From Gracilariopsis chorda (lineage: Eukaryota; Rhodophyta; Florideophyceae; Gracilariales; Gracilariaceae), in contig NBIV01000227.1 in assembly GCA_003194525.1 (NCBI GenBank), positions 1-64,000 on the forward strand: DNA of 64,000 nt, read 5' to 3'. Shown one piece after another: positions 1 through 10,600 of this stretch. The notes beneath the pieces are model-generated. The model had not been told where the DNA came from and did no database searches. It worked only from the letters and a program-made list of their open reading frames with translations. The position numbers and the translations under genes are program-made. Each line of letters starts with the position of its first letter. Positions within the stretch are counted from its first letter, which is position 1.

Positions 1-46
1 GTAGAGGGCGACGTCTGCAAAAAGTCGACGCTCTGGGCCCATAACC
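1..46 (-). mobile_element. End of a family-1 copia leader with primer binding site, cut by the window edge
   Basis: These bases match the leader and primer site next to the other family-1 LTRs (12624-12668 and 18433-18477). Read on the minus strand they follow the CA end of an LTR and begin GGTTATGGGCCCAG, complementary to the anticodon arm of initiator tRNA-Met. They show that another family-1 internal region lies left of the window and shares the LTR at 47-764. Confidence 0.75.
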
Positions 47-764
47 TGTTGCAACGCACGCGGGTTATGAAAAAAAGGGAAGAAACAACGGGAGGAAGAA
101 GAAACAAGAAAACAAAACAAGGAAGGTTGTCAGCTTAGTCGACCAGTTTACTCGACAGCAGGCAAAGCCAATCTACATATACCGCACACACTTCACCGTC
201 GTCGCGGCAAGCGACGGCGGTGGTCGCATCATTACACTACACGTTATTCGTGTGTGCAGGTGTACACGAAAAGCACACACAATCTAGAGGGTCACAATTT
301 CAAATAACTAAATCAATCAATGCGGCAAATCCATTGCCAGTCCCTTGATCTGGAACCAGCTCTAAAAAATCAACAATTACCATCCTGGCACTCCAACCCC
401 TCCGCGCAGCCCGCAAACGCACATTGTCCCAAATCACCCAATACAGCTCTCATTCGCATCTTCGGCATTGCAGCACAACCGTCTACTGCGCGCACACTTG
501 GACCAACCACATTGCTCCACTTGTGCATATCCGCAATCCAGTACCATACACTCCATAACACTTGTACGGTATACAATGCATATAGCATTTGCAGTAGCCA
601 ATCACATTGGCCGTTTCACGTTGGGTTTGAGCAGAGGCGCATATGCGCTTTTGGAGCGAGGGGCTCCAAAAGTGCCCATCGTCCCCCTGAAGGTTTGGTT
701 TTGGACCAAGCTGAGACCTTCTGTGGGGGTTGGCCAGCCACTCGTCCACTTGTAGAGTTCAACA
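47..764 (-). repeat. Family-1 copia LTR (3' LTR of element A)
   Basis: A 718-bp LTR lies between a primer site on its left and the polypurine end of the A coding region on its right. On the minus strand it begins TGTTGAACTC and ends GCAACA, so it has TG and CA ends. It closely matches 12669-13388 and 18478-19075. It carries the palindrome GCGCATATGCGC (637-648) and an inverted CCAAT-like TGATTGG, both also found in the LTRs of the other two copia families. Confidence 0.85.
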
Positions 765-3700
765 CTTCAACACTCCTCCTCGAGTTTCTGTCCAAGACCA
801 AGCAGTTTGAGAATTTCATTAACCTTCATACGTCCCAATGGCTTGGTGAGTAAATCGGCATCATTCAGCTCACTTGGGACGTATTGAACACTAATCACAT
901 TGTCTCTTATGAGATCTCGGATAAAGTGAACCTTTACATCAAATGTGCTTAGCACGACTAGAAGGACACCTTTCACCACCAGCCCACTCCAATGCGCACT
1001 GGTTGTCAGAGTGTAGAGGAACCAAAGGTTTCATGTCGAAGCCGCATTCCCATAGCACACGAGCAACCCATACCACTTCCTGTGCAGCCAAAGTCAGAGC
1101 ATAGTACTCCGCCTCGCCAGTGGATAGCGCAACTGACGCTTGTTTTCTACCACCATACCAGCAGGTTGCTGACCCAAGTTTTAACGATATAACCCGGACA
1201 TCGACTTCCGACTCGTGGTATCTCCAGCGTAGTCAGAGTCCACAAAACCATGCAGATCTAGCGATCCAGGCCTGTAGCATAGCCCATGCTGTCGCGTTCC
1301 ACACAGGTACCTGAGCACACGCTTCACTGCTTTGTGACACCAAGTGGTAGGAGCACTCTGAAAACGAGCCAGGATGAGAACTGGTGCAAGTATATCCAAC
1401 CTAGTACGTAGTGCCAAGTACAGCAGAGACCCGATCATCTGCTGGTACAACTGCACATCCATTGATGATTTGTCCTCCTCCATTGCTAGAGATGTGAAGA
1501 AGCACTCCACCATAGGGCTAGGTACTGGCTTAGCGTTCTGGAGACCAAATCGTCGAAGTATACTTTCAATATACAGCGACTGTCCCAGCTTGACACCAAG
1601 GAGTTGTCCGGCTGTACCTATCTTCCATGACAGCTCCACGCCAAGGTACAGAGTGATTCGGTTCTCAATGCGGAGGTCATAGAGTGTTTTGAGCTCCTCC
1701 AACACCGTAGTCCGTTGCTCTAGCGTTGGCGTGAACACCAGAATGTCGGTATGTAGGCATACATGCCATCTCCAACCTTTTGCTTGAATACGCACGGCGC
1801 TGGGTAGTTCCTCAAAACCCAACCTCTTCATGTCTGCTTTGAACTTGGTGTGCTATGCTAGATGAGCCTGTTTCAAACCGTACATAGCCTTGAGTAACTT
1901 ATAGCACTTTGTGGTCAGACCAGGAACACCACGCGGCGACATCACCCACACGTCTTCTTTAAGCTCACCGTTGAGAAATGCAGTCTTAACATCTACTTGA
2001 GCCACATACATCTGAATACAAAGTGCGACGTACAGGAACATGCGGACCAGGCTAAATGGCACTACTGGCGCATATGTCTCCATGTAGTTCTGCCCGTATG
2101 TCTGGTGATTGCCACCAGCCACAACCCTAGCCTTGAATCTCTCAACTGATCCTTTGGCATCGCGCTTTACGTTTAGAATGACATGAGTAGGAAGAGGCTG
2201 AGAGGCAGGTGATTCATCCTCCTCCCAAGTGTTCTTCTCCTCCAGAGATGTCAGTTCTTCATCAATGGCACTTTCCAAAGGCTCTGCTCAGGTGGTGTGG
2301 CAGACAGTGCTTCGCCGAGAGTAGGTTCATCACTGGTAGTAATATCCATTTGTGACGTTGCACTACCGGCCATGTACCACCACTTAGCTGGTGCACGTCG
2401 TGTACGGCGAGGATAGCGTGGTTCTGGTTCAGATTCCGGTAAGACATCAGTGTCCGAAGTATGTTGACTAGCACTTGGGGCATGCTCACCACAATTGTCT
2501 GTGTCCAAATCGTCACCAGAAGTATGCTCGCTATCATCTGGATGATCGGTACCGCTTTCAATGCTCTGTGCCGTTGGTATAGGAGTGGATTCAATATGTT
2601 CCGTATCACTCTCAATGTCGAATGGGGTGTCCACAGAAACCATACTTACCACTCTCAGTATCGATTTCAGAGTGATCTGTGCATTCATAAGTATCATCTG
2701 ATGCACCTTCATCACTCATAACATGTTCCAGAAATGGTGCCCCAGGGAACTTGGACTCGTCAAATGTCACATGCCGAGACTTTACAATGCGTGGAATCTC
2801 ATCACTATCATTGACTAAAACATCATACACACCATGCTCAAGAGTCTGCCAAGTACACTCCCTCAAGTGCACGAGACTCGAACTTGGTATCCCGGTTTCA
2901 TCTTAAGCACGAACGCAGCACACCCAAACACTTTGACATGCTTCAGGGATGGTTTTGAACCAGTCATCAAAAGGTAAGGGCTGCTTCCAGTTGCTGAGTG
3001 ATAAACCTATTGCGAACATGTATGAAGTGCTTTAATGCGTATCGCCACAAGCACTCTGGGAGACTTGCCTGTATGAGCAAAGCTCGAGCAGCTTCCTCCA
3101 TAGTGCGATTGATGCGCTCGGCTATTGCATTGTGTTTCCGGAGTATACGGAGGAGAGAAAGAAGTGTCTTGAAGATGTTGGCAGGGTTCAGCTGCAACGC
3201 AATATACTCTCTGGGCATTATCCGAGTGCACTTTCGCAATGGCCACTCCTCCAAGCTGCTGGAACTTGTGCTCAACTGCATCGAATACAACAGCAATTTC
3301 ACTTTTATGGGTCATGAAGCCTAAGAGTGCATACCTTGAATGCTCGTCAAGGAAGGTAGTGGCATATTGAAAACCTTTGTGGGAATGAAGGTACAAGGGG
3401 TCCTAGTATTCGGAGTGTACCACCTCACCTACGGATGATGCTCAGTCGTATTTGCCAGGAACGGAAGTTTATGTGCCTTACCAAGCATACGCGGGCGGCA
3501 TATCTCCTCCATTCCCGACATCTTCAGCATCCCTTCAGCATGTTTGTAAACTGACTGGAGGTCGCGCGTATTGATGTGGGCAAGTCGCCGATGCCATAGA
3601 TTAGCAATCACTGGACTCCGATGTCTTCATGCAATGATCTCCACTAGTTGGTGACGAAGGATGGGGTTGGGTTGGTACCTTGCAATATCGGATCGGGTAA

Positions 3701-5113
3701 GGTGTAAAACCCCGAGCGCCGATCGCGATGGGCCACTACCGACTACAAACCCATTGTCCAAGGTGAGACGAAACTTCACTTGAGCGAAAGAAAGATTCAA
3801 TGCCCTTGTCCGCCAAGCATCCTATGGACACCAAATTGTATTCCAGTTCTGGAACGAACAGGACATCAGTCAATCGTAGGTTTGCGTACTCAAATGGCAA
3901 TACTATGTCCACCCCGCTGCGTTGCACATACTTCATTATTGTCGGCAAGCATGATGGTTCGAGTTTCTACATTGTGCAAAGACTCGGGAATAAACGCAGA
4001 CACCGAATGGAAAAAGTGTGATGTAGCACCACTATCGGCATAGGTGTCCATATCACAACTGTCGGGAGGTACGATGGAAGACTTTTCCAGTGCCATACCA
4101 CATACCTCAATCTTTGATGAACTACCAGCCGGTTTATTGCAAGACTTGGGACGCCCCAGATTTGCTCTTCGATTTGATGTTAAGCTTGTCCAGGATGCTT
4201 TTGGGTAAGTGATTATCTGGGTTATCGGGATTCACATGGCATCTGTCCTTTGCGTGACCATCACGATCACAGAATTCACAGTGATAAGTCCGGTTACTGG
4301 ACACCACGTATGCTCTACCAGTTGTACTTGGCCGATCATCAGAGTCACTTCCATCCCTGACGTGAGTGTGACTGGAGTTTTGGGACACACGTGAACCACT
4401 AGAACCTTTGCTTCTGTTCTTTCTTTCGACTTCGCGTACGTCCTGAACTAGAAGAACTGACCAGACGAGCATTGTACTCATCGATCAAAGTGGTTGCCAC
4501 ATAGTCCCAAGTCAGTTCCGATATGTCCTTGGTACGGAGTGCAGCAGCCGTGGACTCCAACGAACTGTTCGGATCAATGGAAGCAAGTAGCATAGGTGCC
4601 TTGTGAGACTCCGGTATAGCAGCATCCTTGCCCATACGGTCTAACTGAGCGAACAATGCCGTGTATTGATCCACATAGCTGGACATGTTCTCACCGCTGT
4701 ACGACATTCGGAACAATCGTGTCTGCACTGCAATTCTAGATACAGTCCTATTGGAGGCATAACGTCCATCGAAGAGTTGCAACATACGTGCAGGATCATC
4801 ATCCACGTCCATGACTACGCGTAATGGAGCATCACCAAGAGCACAGATGATGATACCACAAGCCTTTTCTCGTTTCGCAATGATACGGGGAGTTGCTATT
4901 TCAGTGCCACTACCTGCGGTAGTTGTGTCTTGAGTTGAAATATCTGTGGTAGATTGAACCCCAGGGGGATTCGCGACATTCCAGACACCATTAATACGGC
5001 ATGCAGCACGAAGACGGTGACGCCACAGCATATAATCCTCACCACGCTTACCATGGAAACGAGGAATTTTTCATTCCAGATGTGGATTCCATTTCAACTT
5101 CGGAGTCGGACAT
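765..5113 (-). pseudogene. Family-1 copia gag-pol, element A, broken by many frameshifts
   Basis: The minus strand carries a complete copia domain order split over several frames. Gag and CCHC knuckle lie near 4.1-5.1 kb, the aspartic protease (DSGATSHFF) near 4.05 kb, and integrase with GAG-pre-integrase at about 2.9-3.9 kb. Reverse transcriptase is at about 1.5-2.3 kb and RNase H at about 0.8-1.4 kb. The gag ATG reads from 5113. Compared with B, A lacks 13 bases near 1748 that encode most of the reverse transcriptase YVDD motif, so it cannot be active. Frameshifts occur in nearly every domain. The domains are clear; only the exact break points are uncertain. Confidence 0.9.
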
Positions 5114-5688
5114 GGTTCCTACGGGACTAGAACCAAAGAAAAGCAACAAAAGCAACTATGTAGATGCCAAATGTATTGATATCGACGCAATGTATTGAAG
5201 CCGAAAGAGGGATTTCAAGGCTTCTGTTACACAAAGAACCAGAAAAACTGGAGCGGAGAAGAATATCAAACACTCAACAGCGAAAAACTTCAGCGGAGAC
5301 CGTGTAACCAAGTCTACTACGCTTGTCGAGACGCGTCTCGTACGCGATCACAGGCAGAGTTCGGGTACTTAACGCCCGGAGTATACTCACAGGACGTACT
5401 GATACGAGCCTGGACAGAAATAAAACTTCTTAAGACGGGCGCACTGGCAGGAGATACTATCCCCGCTACCCTAGAGGTCCGAATCCTCTGGTCCCTGGTA
5501 ACTCTCTCCAGGTGAGATGCGGTTTCTGCAACCAATCCTGCTCTGCGCACTTCAGAGCGAGGGGCTTTACAATCCGTACGAGACGTCCAAGGGAGGCTAG
5601 TAGCTGACGCGATAAGCTTTCACCAGTTAACCCCTTCTAGTCGCTTGCCGGAAAATAGCGCGGTCTTCCTTGTGCGCTGAAGCAAAAG
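5114..5688 (-). mobile_element. 5' leader of element A, gag-proximal part
   Basis: Noncoding leader between the A gag start and the point where element D is inserted. It aligns with the uninterrupted B leader (17691-18250). It contains the structured leader segment at 5437-5512. The leader resumes after D at 12450, where the sequence follows on as in B. Confidence 0.85.
5437..5512 (-). other. Conserved leader hairpin series, element A copy
   Basis: On the minus strand three short hairpins follow one another. The first has CCTGG paired with CCAGG, the second AGAGG paired with CCTCT, and the third a GGGGATA/TATCTCC-like stem. They end in GCCAGTGCGCCC. The same layout with different stem bases occurs in D, C, E, F, B and G. 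The role is unknown; packaging, dimerisation or translation control are possibilities. Confidence 0.6.
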
Positions 5689-6437
5689 TGTTGGCAGTAG
5701 TACCTGTGCTGTCACTGAAAACCAAATGTTCCGGGGAGCATGGGCTGTTTTTAGAGGGTACCTCTGCAAAAGCGCATATGCGCGTGTGCGCGAACCCAAC
5801 GTGAAACTCGCTTCTGATTGGCTACTGCAAATGTACATATGCAACGTGGTGCGTACAAGTGGTATGGCATAACTGGGTCGGTTGGACACAACCACGTGTC
5901 CAGCTACTACAGTGGTCACAGTGTACGTTGTGTGCAGGGGATACTGGTGAAGTGGTTGACACCTGTTACAAGTGGTACAGCAGTGGTTGGTACAATGGTA
6001 AGGTGCGCATGCACTGTCAACAGGTTTACACATGCACGGGTATATTGATGACATGGCACTAACACCACAGGTTACGTGCCGACTTACCGTGACGTGTTGA
6101 CTTACCGTGATGTGTTGGCATGTGCTGGCGTGTGTTGGAGTCGTGAATTTGTGCCTTGTCATGGTCATGTGTATGCACGTAACTATTACAGAACATTGGT
6201 GCGTTCGTGTGCGTTGGTGTAATGAGGTTGTGCTGAGCTGGCTATGTCATGTTAGATGATGATTGGTAGTATTGAGTGTCCCTGCTTAGTGGTTTAGGTT
6301 TTACTTGTAGTTGGTGTTCCCGCGCAATTCGAGTTTAGAGTGGTATAAAAGATGTGCCTGAAGGACCTCCAAGTAAATCCAAGCTAGAGCTGGCGAACTT
6401 CCCTTCCATCCCCTCAACTTCCTTTCAACTTTCAACA
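5689..6437 (+). repeat. 5' LTR of element D
   Basis: 749 bp with TG start and CA end. It carries the shared promoter-like module at 5766-5843: GCGCATATGCGC, then AACCCAACGTGAAAC, then TGATTGGCTACTGCA. An 18-bp direct repeat lies at 6081-6116. A TATAAAA box at about 6344 is well placed for transcription into the R/U5 region. The 3' copy reads TATATAAG at this box. Confidence 0.93.
6344..6350 (+). promoter_or_regulatory. TATA box in the D 5' LTR
   Basis: TATAAAA lies about 90 bases before the end of the 5' LTR, the usual position for an LTR core promoter. The same place in the 3' LTR has TATATAA, one of the few differences between the two LTRs. Confidence 0.6.
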
Positions 6438-6451
6438 GGTTATGGGCCCAG
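6438..6451 (+). other. Primer binding site of D, half-tRNA(iMet) type
   Basis: GGTTATGGGCCCAG follows the LTR CA end directly. It is complementary to the conserved anticodon stem-loop of eukaryotic initiator tRNA-Met, not to the tRNA 3' end. Drosophila copia uses this same internal site, primed by a cleaved tRNA half. Confidence 0.85.
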
Positions 6452-7655
6452 CCCCGCTGACCGCTGCCCCTATCCTTTCCGTATCGTTCGTCTGTCGCCG
6501 CTCTCCCTCACCGCCGTTCATCCGTCTCGCTGTTGTTGCCTCTTTCGTCGTTGCGTCGGGTGTCTTGATCCCATTGTTGGTCGGTGCTGGTCATTCTCCT
6601 TGGGTTTGCGTTCCTCCCTGGGGGCGTTGTGGTGGTAGTGGTTTGACGTTTACTTGCTATCGTTGTTGAGTTGGGCCTCCGTTGTCGCCCGTGTTGTCGA
6701 TCGCTATCTACTTGTGTGTGACACTCCCTCTATCTTGTGTTTTGGGATCCCCGAATCGTTTGTCGGGTCGTATCCGTGAGGTCGAGTCGGTCTAATTTCG
6801 AAGTCTGGGCTCCGTGATCGTGTGCTCAGCAGTTGTTTGTTTCTCGTGTTTCTTAATAATCATCTGGTGTCCAGTGCGACGAGCGGTTGATCCGGGTTAC
6901 TTTGGGTGATTCCAGGTATCCGGGGACGTGAGCCTGGCGGCTTGAACCAAAGCGGGTGTACTGTCGAGCGGCTTCCCACCGGTCCATTTGGACAGATAAC
7001 GGTGACGGTCGTTAAGACCTGGTAAGTTCAGCGGGTGCATCTGTGGACGGGGTGCCGTGGCGTACTGCGCTGGTGCGGGTGATTGAATTATTTGTTTTGA
7101 TCCTGACTGCGTGTCGGGATTCTTGGGCTGTTGCGAAGGTATTCCATAACGAGCTTTTTGATCCGTGCATCTGACCCTTGGGCGTTTGTGCGGGGAGGCG
7201 ACGTGGCGTAGGCTGACCTCCTTCTTAGGATCAGGCCGCGTGTGACCTTAAGTGGTTGCGCGTTAGCAGCGTACTTTGGTTGCCATAGTAGCTTCAGTTG
7301 CAAGGTCGCGCAAGTTCTTGCAAGAGGCCAGAGAGGGTTATACTTGGTGAAGGCATATCTTGGGTCATTAACCATCCTCTGGAAGCCTCGTAGAGAGCGA
7401 CGCATCTTCTCCTTAGACGTAGGAGAGGGAAGACAGAAGAAGACGTCTTGTACCCGGAGCATCTCCGGGGGCCAGGGGTCCGACACCCTAGGGTAGCGGA
7501 GGTAGTTTCTCCCGTCAGTGCGCCCGAATTTGAAGTTTTGTTGTTGTTGTTGTCGTTGTTTTTGTTGTTATTGTTGTCGTTGTTGCCATTTTTGTACTAC
7601 TTAAGTGCCGTAGGTCTTCCATCGCACCTGTGCTGTTTGTTTACATCTACCAAGC
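6452..7655 (+). mobile_element. Long 5' leader of element D
   Basis: About 1.2 kb of noncoding leader between primer site and gag ATG. No convincing long ORF is present. The leader is pyrimidine- and GT-rich near its start and has a GTT-repeat stretch at about 7540-7590. The conserved hairpin series lies at 7453-7525, about 130 bases upstream of gag. Confidence 0.8.
7453..7525 (+). other. Conserved leader hairpin series, element D copy
   Basis: The first stem is CCCGGAG paired with CTCCGGG around a CAT loop. The second is GGGT paired with ACCC around CCGAC. The third is GGAG paired with CTCC. The segment ends GTCAGTGCGCCC. Bases in stems one and two differ from the other families but remain complementary, which is a covariation pattern. 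Confidence 0.65.
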
Positions 7656-10600
7656 ATGGATTCATTCGGTGGCATCAAGATTGAAAAGTTGGGCGAGGAT
7701 AACTTCCATGTATGGAAGCAAAAGGTTGAGTTGCTGCTTGCACTCAAGGACCTCGATGACCATCTTGAATCAACCAGGCCTACGGACGATGACGAGTTGT
7801 CAGCATGGAAGAAGAAAGACGCCAAGGCCAGGGCTGTTATTGGTCTCAGCATCAGTGATGAGCATTTGGACCATGTGAGGGATACCGAGAATGCTGCGGA
7901 AATGTGGAAAGCCATTTGCGATGTGTTCCAGCGTAAAACGCTGCTCAACCGAATCAATGCAAGACGTGCCTTCTACACAGCCAAGATGCGAGATGATGAG
8001 AAAATGTTACACTTCATCAATCGTGTTCGTCATCTTGCATCGGATCTGAAGAGCATGGACGTAGTGGTTGAGGAGGAAGACATCGCTATGGCAATCCTAT
8101 GTGGGCTACCAGACCGCTTCGAACACCTCATTGTCGCTATTGACACCACGATTGGTGATCGTAAACTCGATTTAGAGTTTGTGAAGAGTCGTTTGCTGCA
8201 AGAGGAACAGCGAATGAACGATCGTGCCAAGGATGAGTCCGGAAGTGACACGGCTTTGGTCGGTGCGCAGTCACGAAAGAAGTCCATGGTGTGCTACTAC
8301 TGTGGTAAGAAGGGGCATATCCAGAGAAACTGTTTCAAGAGACAACGTGACGAAGCTAGCAAAGAGCAGAGTGCTGCCGCAAACCCAGCTGTGCAGACCA
8401 ATCTCGGCAACGAGAAACGAGGATGTGACAGTGACTCTGACTTTGTTTGTCTCATTGCGACAGGTTCTGTGGAAGAAAGTATCAGTGACTGGATCATTGA
8501 CTCTGGTGCCACCGCCCATATGACGTATGACGAGTCCATGTTTGACAGTTATAGCAAAAGAGAGTCTGCCGGTGTGAGTATCGGCAATGACTCGAAGCTG
8601 GAGTCTCTTGGTCATGGCAGTGTCCACCTCGATCTCGCTGTTGAAGGACGTAAGAGCAAGTGCCGGTTGGGTGAAGTAGTGCACGTACCGAATTTAAGGT
8701 ATCATCTGCTGTCAGTATCTGCGATGTGTGACCTGGGTGCGCGAGTGGTGTTTGACAAAACCAAAGTATGTGTATACAAAGGCAACACCATGATCGCCCA
8801 GGGCCGTCGCATCAAAGGACTGTACTACCTATGTACCGCGATTGAAGTACCAGAAGACATGGACAACGCACTTGTGACTGACCTGTCACTATGGCATGAT
8901 CGAATGGCTCATGTGAATGTGGATGGTATCAAACATATGGCTCGTAACGGTGTTGTGTCAGGGCTGAATGTGGACTTGAATCAATCGATGGATGTGTGTG
9001 ACTCTTGTGTAGTGGGAAAATCTACACGTGCTCCAACTCCCAAGCAAGGGGGGGAACGGGCTTTGCACCCATTGGACCTAGTGCATTCGGACATTTGTGG
9101 TCCAATCCAAGTAGGATCCTTGGGAGGTTCACACTACTTCGTCACATTCATCGATGATCACTCCCGTTTTTGCTTCTTGTACATGCTCAAGACCAAGGAT
9201 GAGGTGTTCCACGTGTTCGTGAAGTGGCTCAAGATGGTTCAAAATCAGAGTGACCGACATGTGAAAACCATTACCGCACGTGAGTCTGTGCTACATGCGT
9301 TACGCAGAGACAATGCTGGTGAATATGTGTCAAAGAAGTTTTCACAAGAGCTTGAACGTCACGGTATTGAACATCAGCGAACGGTGCCTTACAATCCACA
9401 TCAGAATGGTCTGGCCGAACGGTTCAACCGAACACTCATGGACTTGGTGAGATCGATGCTGCATCACAAGAAACTGCCAAAGAGCTTCTGGGCTGAAGCA
9501 TTGAACGTTGCAGTGTATGTGCGCAATCGAGTCACCTGCAAGGCCCTTCCGAGTGACGTGACACCACTCGAGATGTGGAGTGGATATGAACCTGACTTGA
9601 GCAATCTGCGTGTGTTCGGTAGCCGGTGCTGGTACAAAGTGGTGGACCACAAGCTGAAGAAGCTGGAGCAACGTGCCGTGGAGGCGATCTTTATTGGGTA
9701 CACAACTGGATCGAACGGTTATAAACTGTGGGATGCGCAAAAGAAGAAGGTGGTTGTGTCGAGAGATGTGAGGTTTGACGAATGTAGTGGTTCAGATCAA
9801 GGTACTGACCACTTTGATGATGACGACTATGCTGAGATCGACATCTCGGACAAGCCGAAATCAAACATCACCTCCACCTCTACTACACCCACCGATGCTG
9901 CCCAAGTTGAACCTGCTGCACCAGATACTCCACCAGAAGAAGCTTCAGGCAGTGGCCACGATGAGCCCACAGCTGAGACAGAAGTTGAGCCAGACGTACC
10001 AGATCCACCACCTCTTCGGAGATCCACTCGTGAGCGTAGAGCGCCTACCTCGTGGTGGCGCGGCACTGCCCTACTCACTGCCAGTGATGACGTCCCATCC
10101 TCATACTCCGATGCGGTGTCACGTCCTGATTCAAAAGCGTGGACCAAGGCCATGAACAGTGAGTACGAGTCTCTGATGGAGCATGACACATGGGAGTTAG
10201 TGCCAAGGCCAGCTGACAGCAACGTGATATCATCCAAGTGGGTATTTGTGCAAAAATATGAGGCTGGCGACAACGATGAACCGACAGTGAGGTACAAGGC
10301 TCGTGTGGTGGCTCGAGGGTTTCTGCAGATCGAAGGTGTAGACTTCTCCGAGACGTATGCACCAGTGGTCAAATTCACATCCATTAGAATGATTCTGTCC
10401 ATTGTAGCAGTGCAGGACTATCATCTGCACCAGATGGATGTGAAGACTGCATTCTTGAATGGCGACCTGGAAGAGACTGTGTACATGGAGCAGCCGGACG
10501 GATTCATCAAACCTGGGAACGAGGACTTGGTATGCCTTCTCAAGAAAGCCATCTATGGGCTACGACAGGCATCAAGGCAGTGGTTTGCAAAGATGTACTT

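Noticed and set aside
320-853. 177-codon open frame inside the family-1 LTR, with similar copies at 12945 and 18754
   Set aside because: It recurs because the LTR is repeated; it crosses the LTR border into the antisense of RNase H and has no domain.
5460-5500. tRNA-like GGTCCGAATCC in the family-1 leader
   Set aside because: It resembles a T-arm, but no acceptor or anticodon arm can be drawn; the segment is better explained as hairpin two of the shared leader element.
5620-6168. 182-codon minus frame in the D LTR (also at 11725)
   Set aside because: Antisense to the LTR and rich in Cys, Thr and His from GT repeats; it reaches into different flanking DNA in the two copies.
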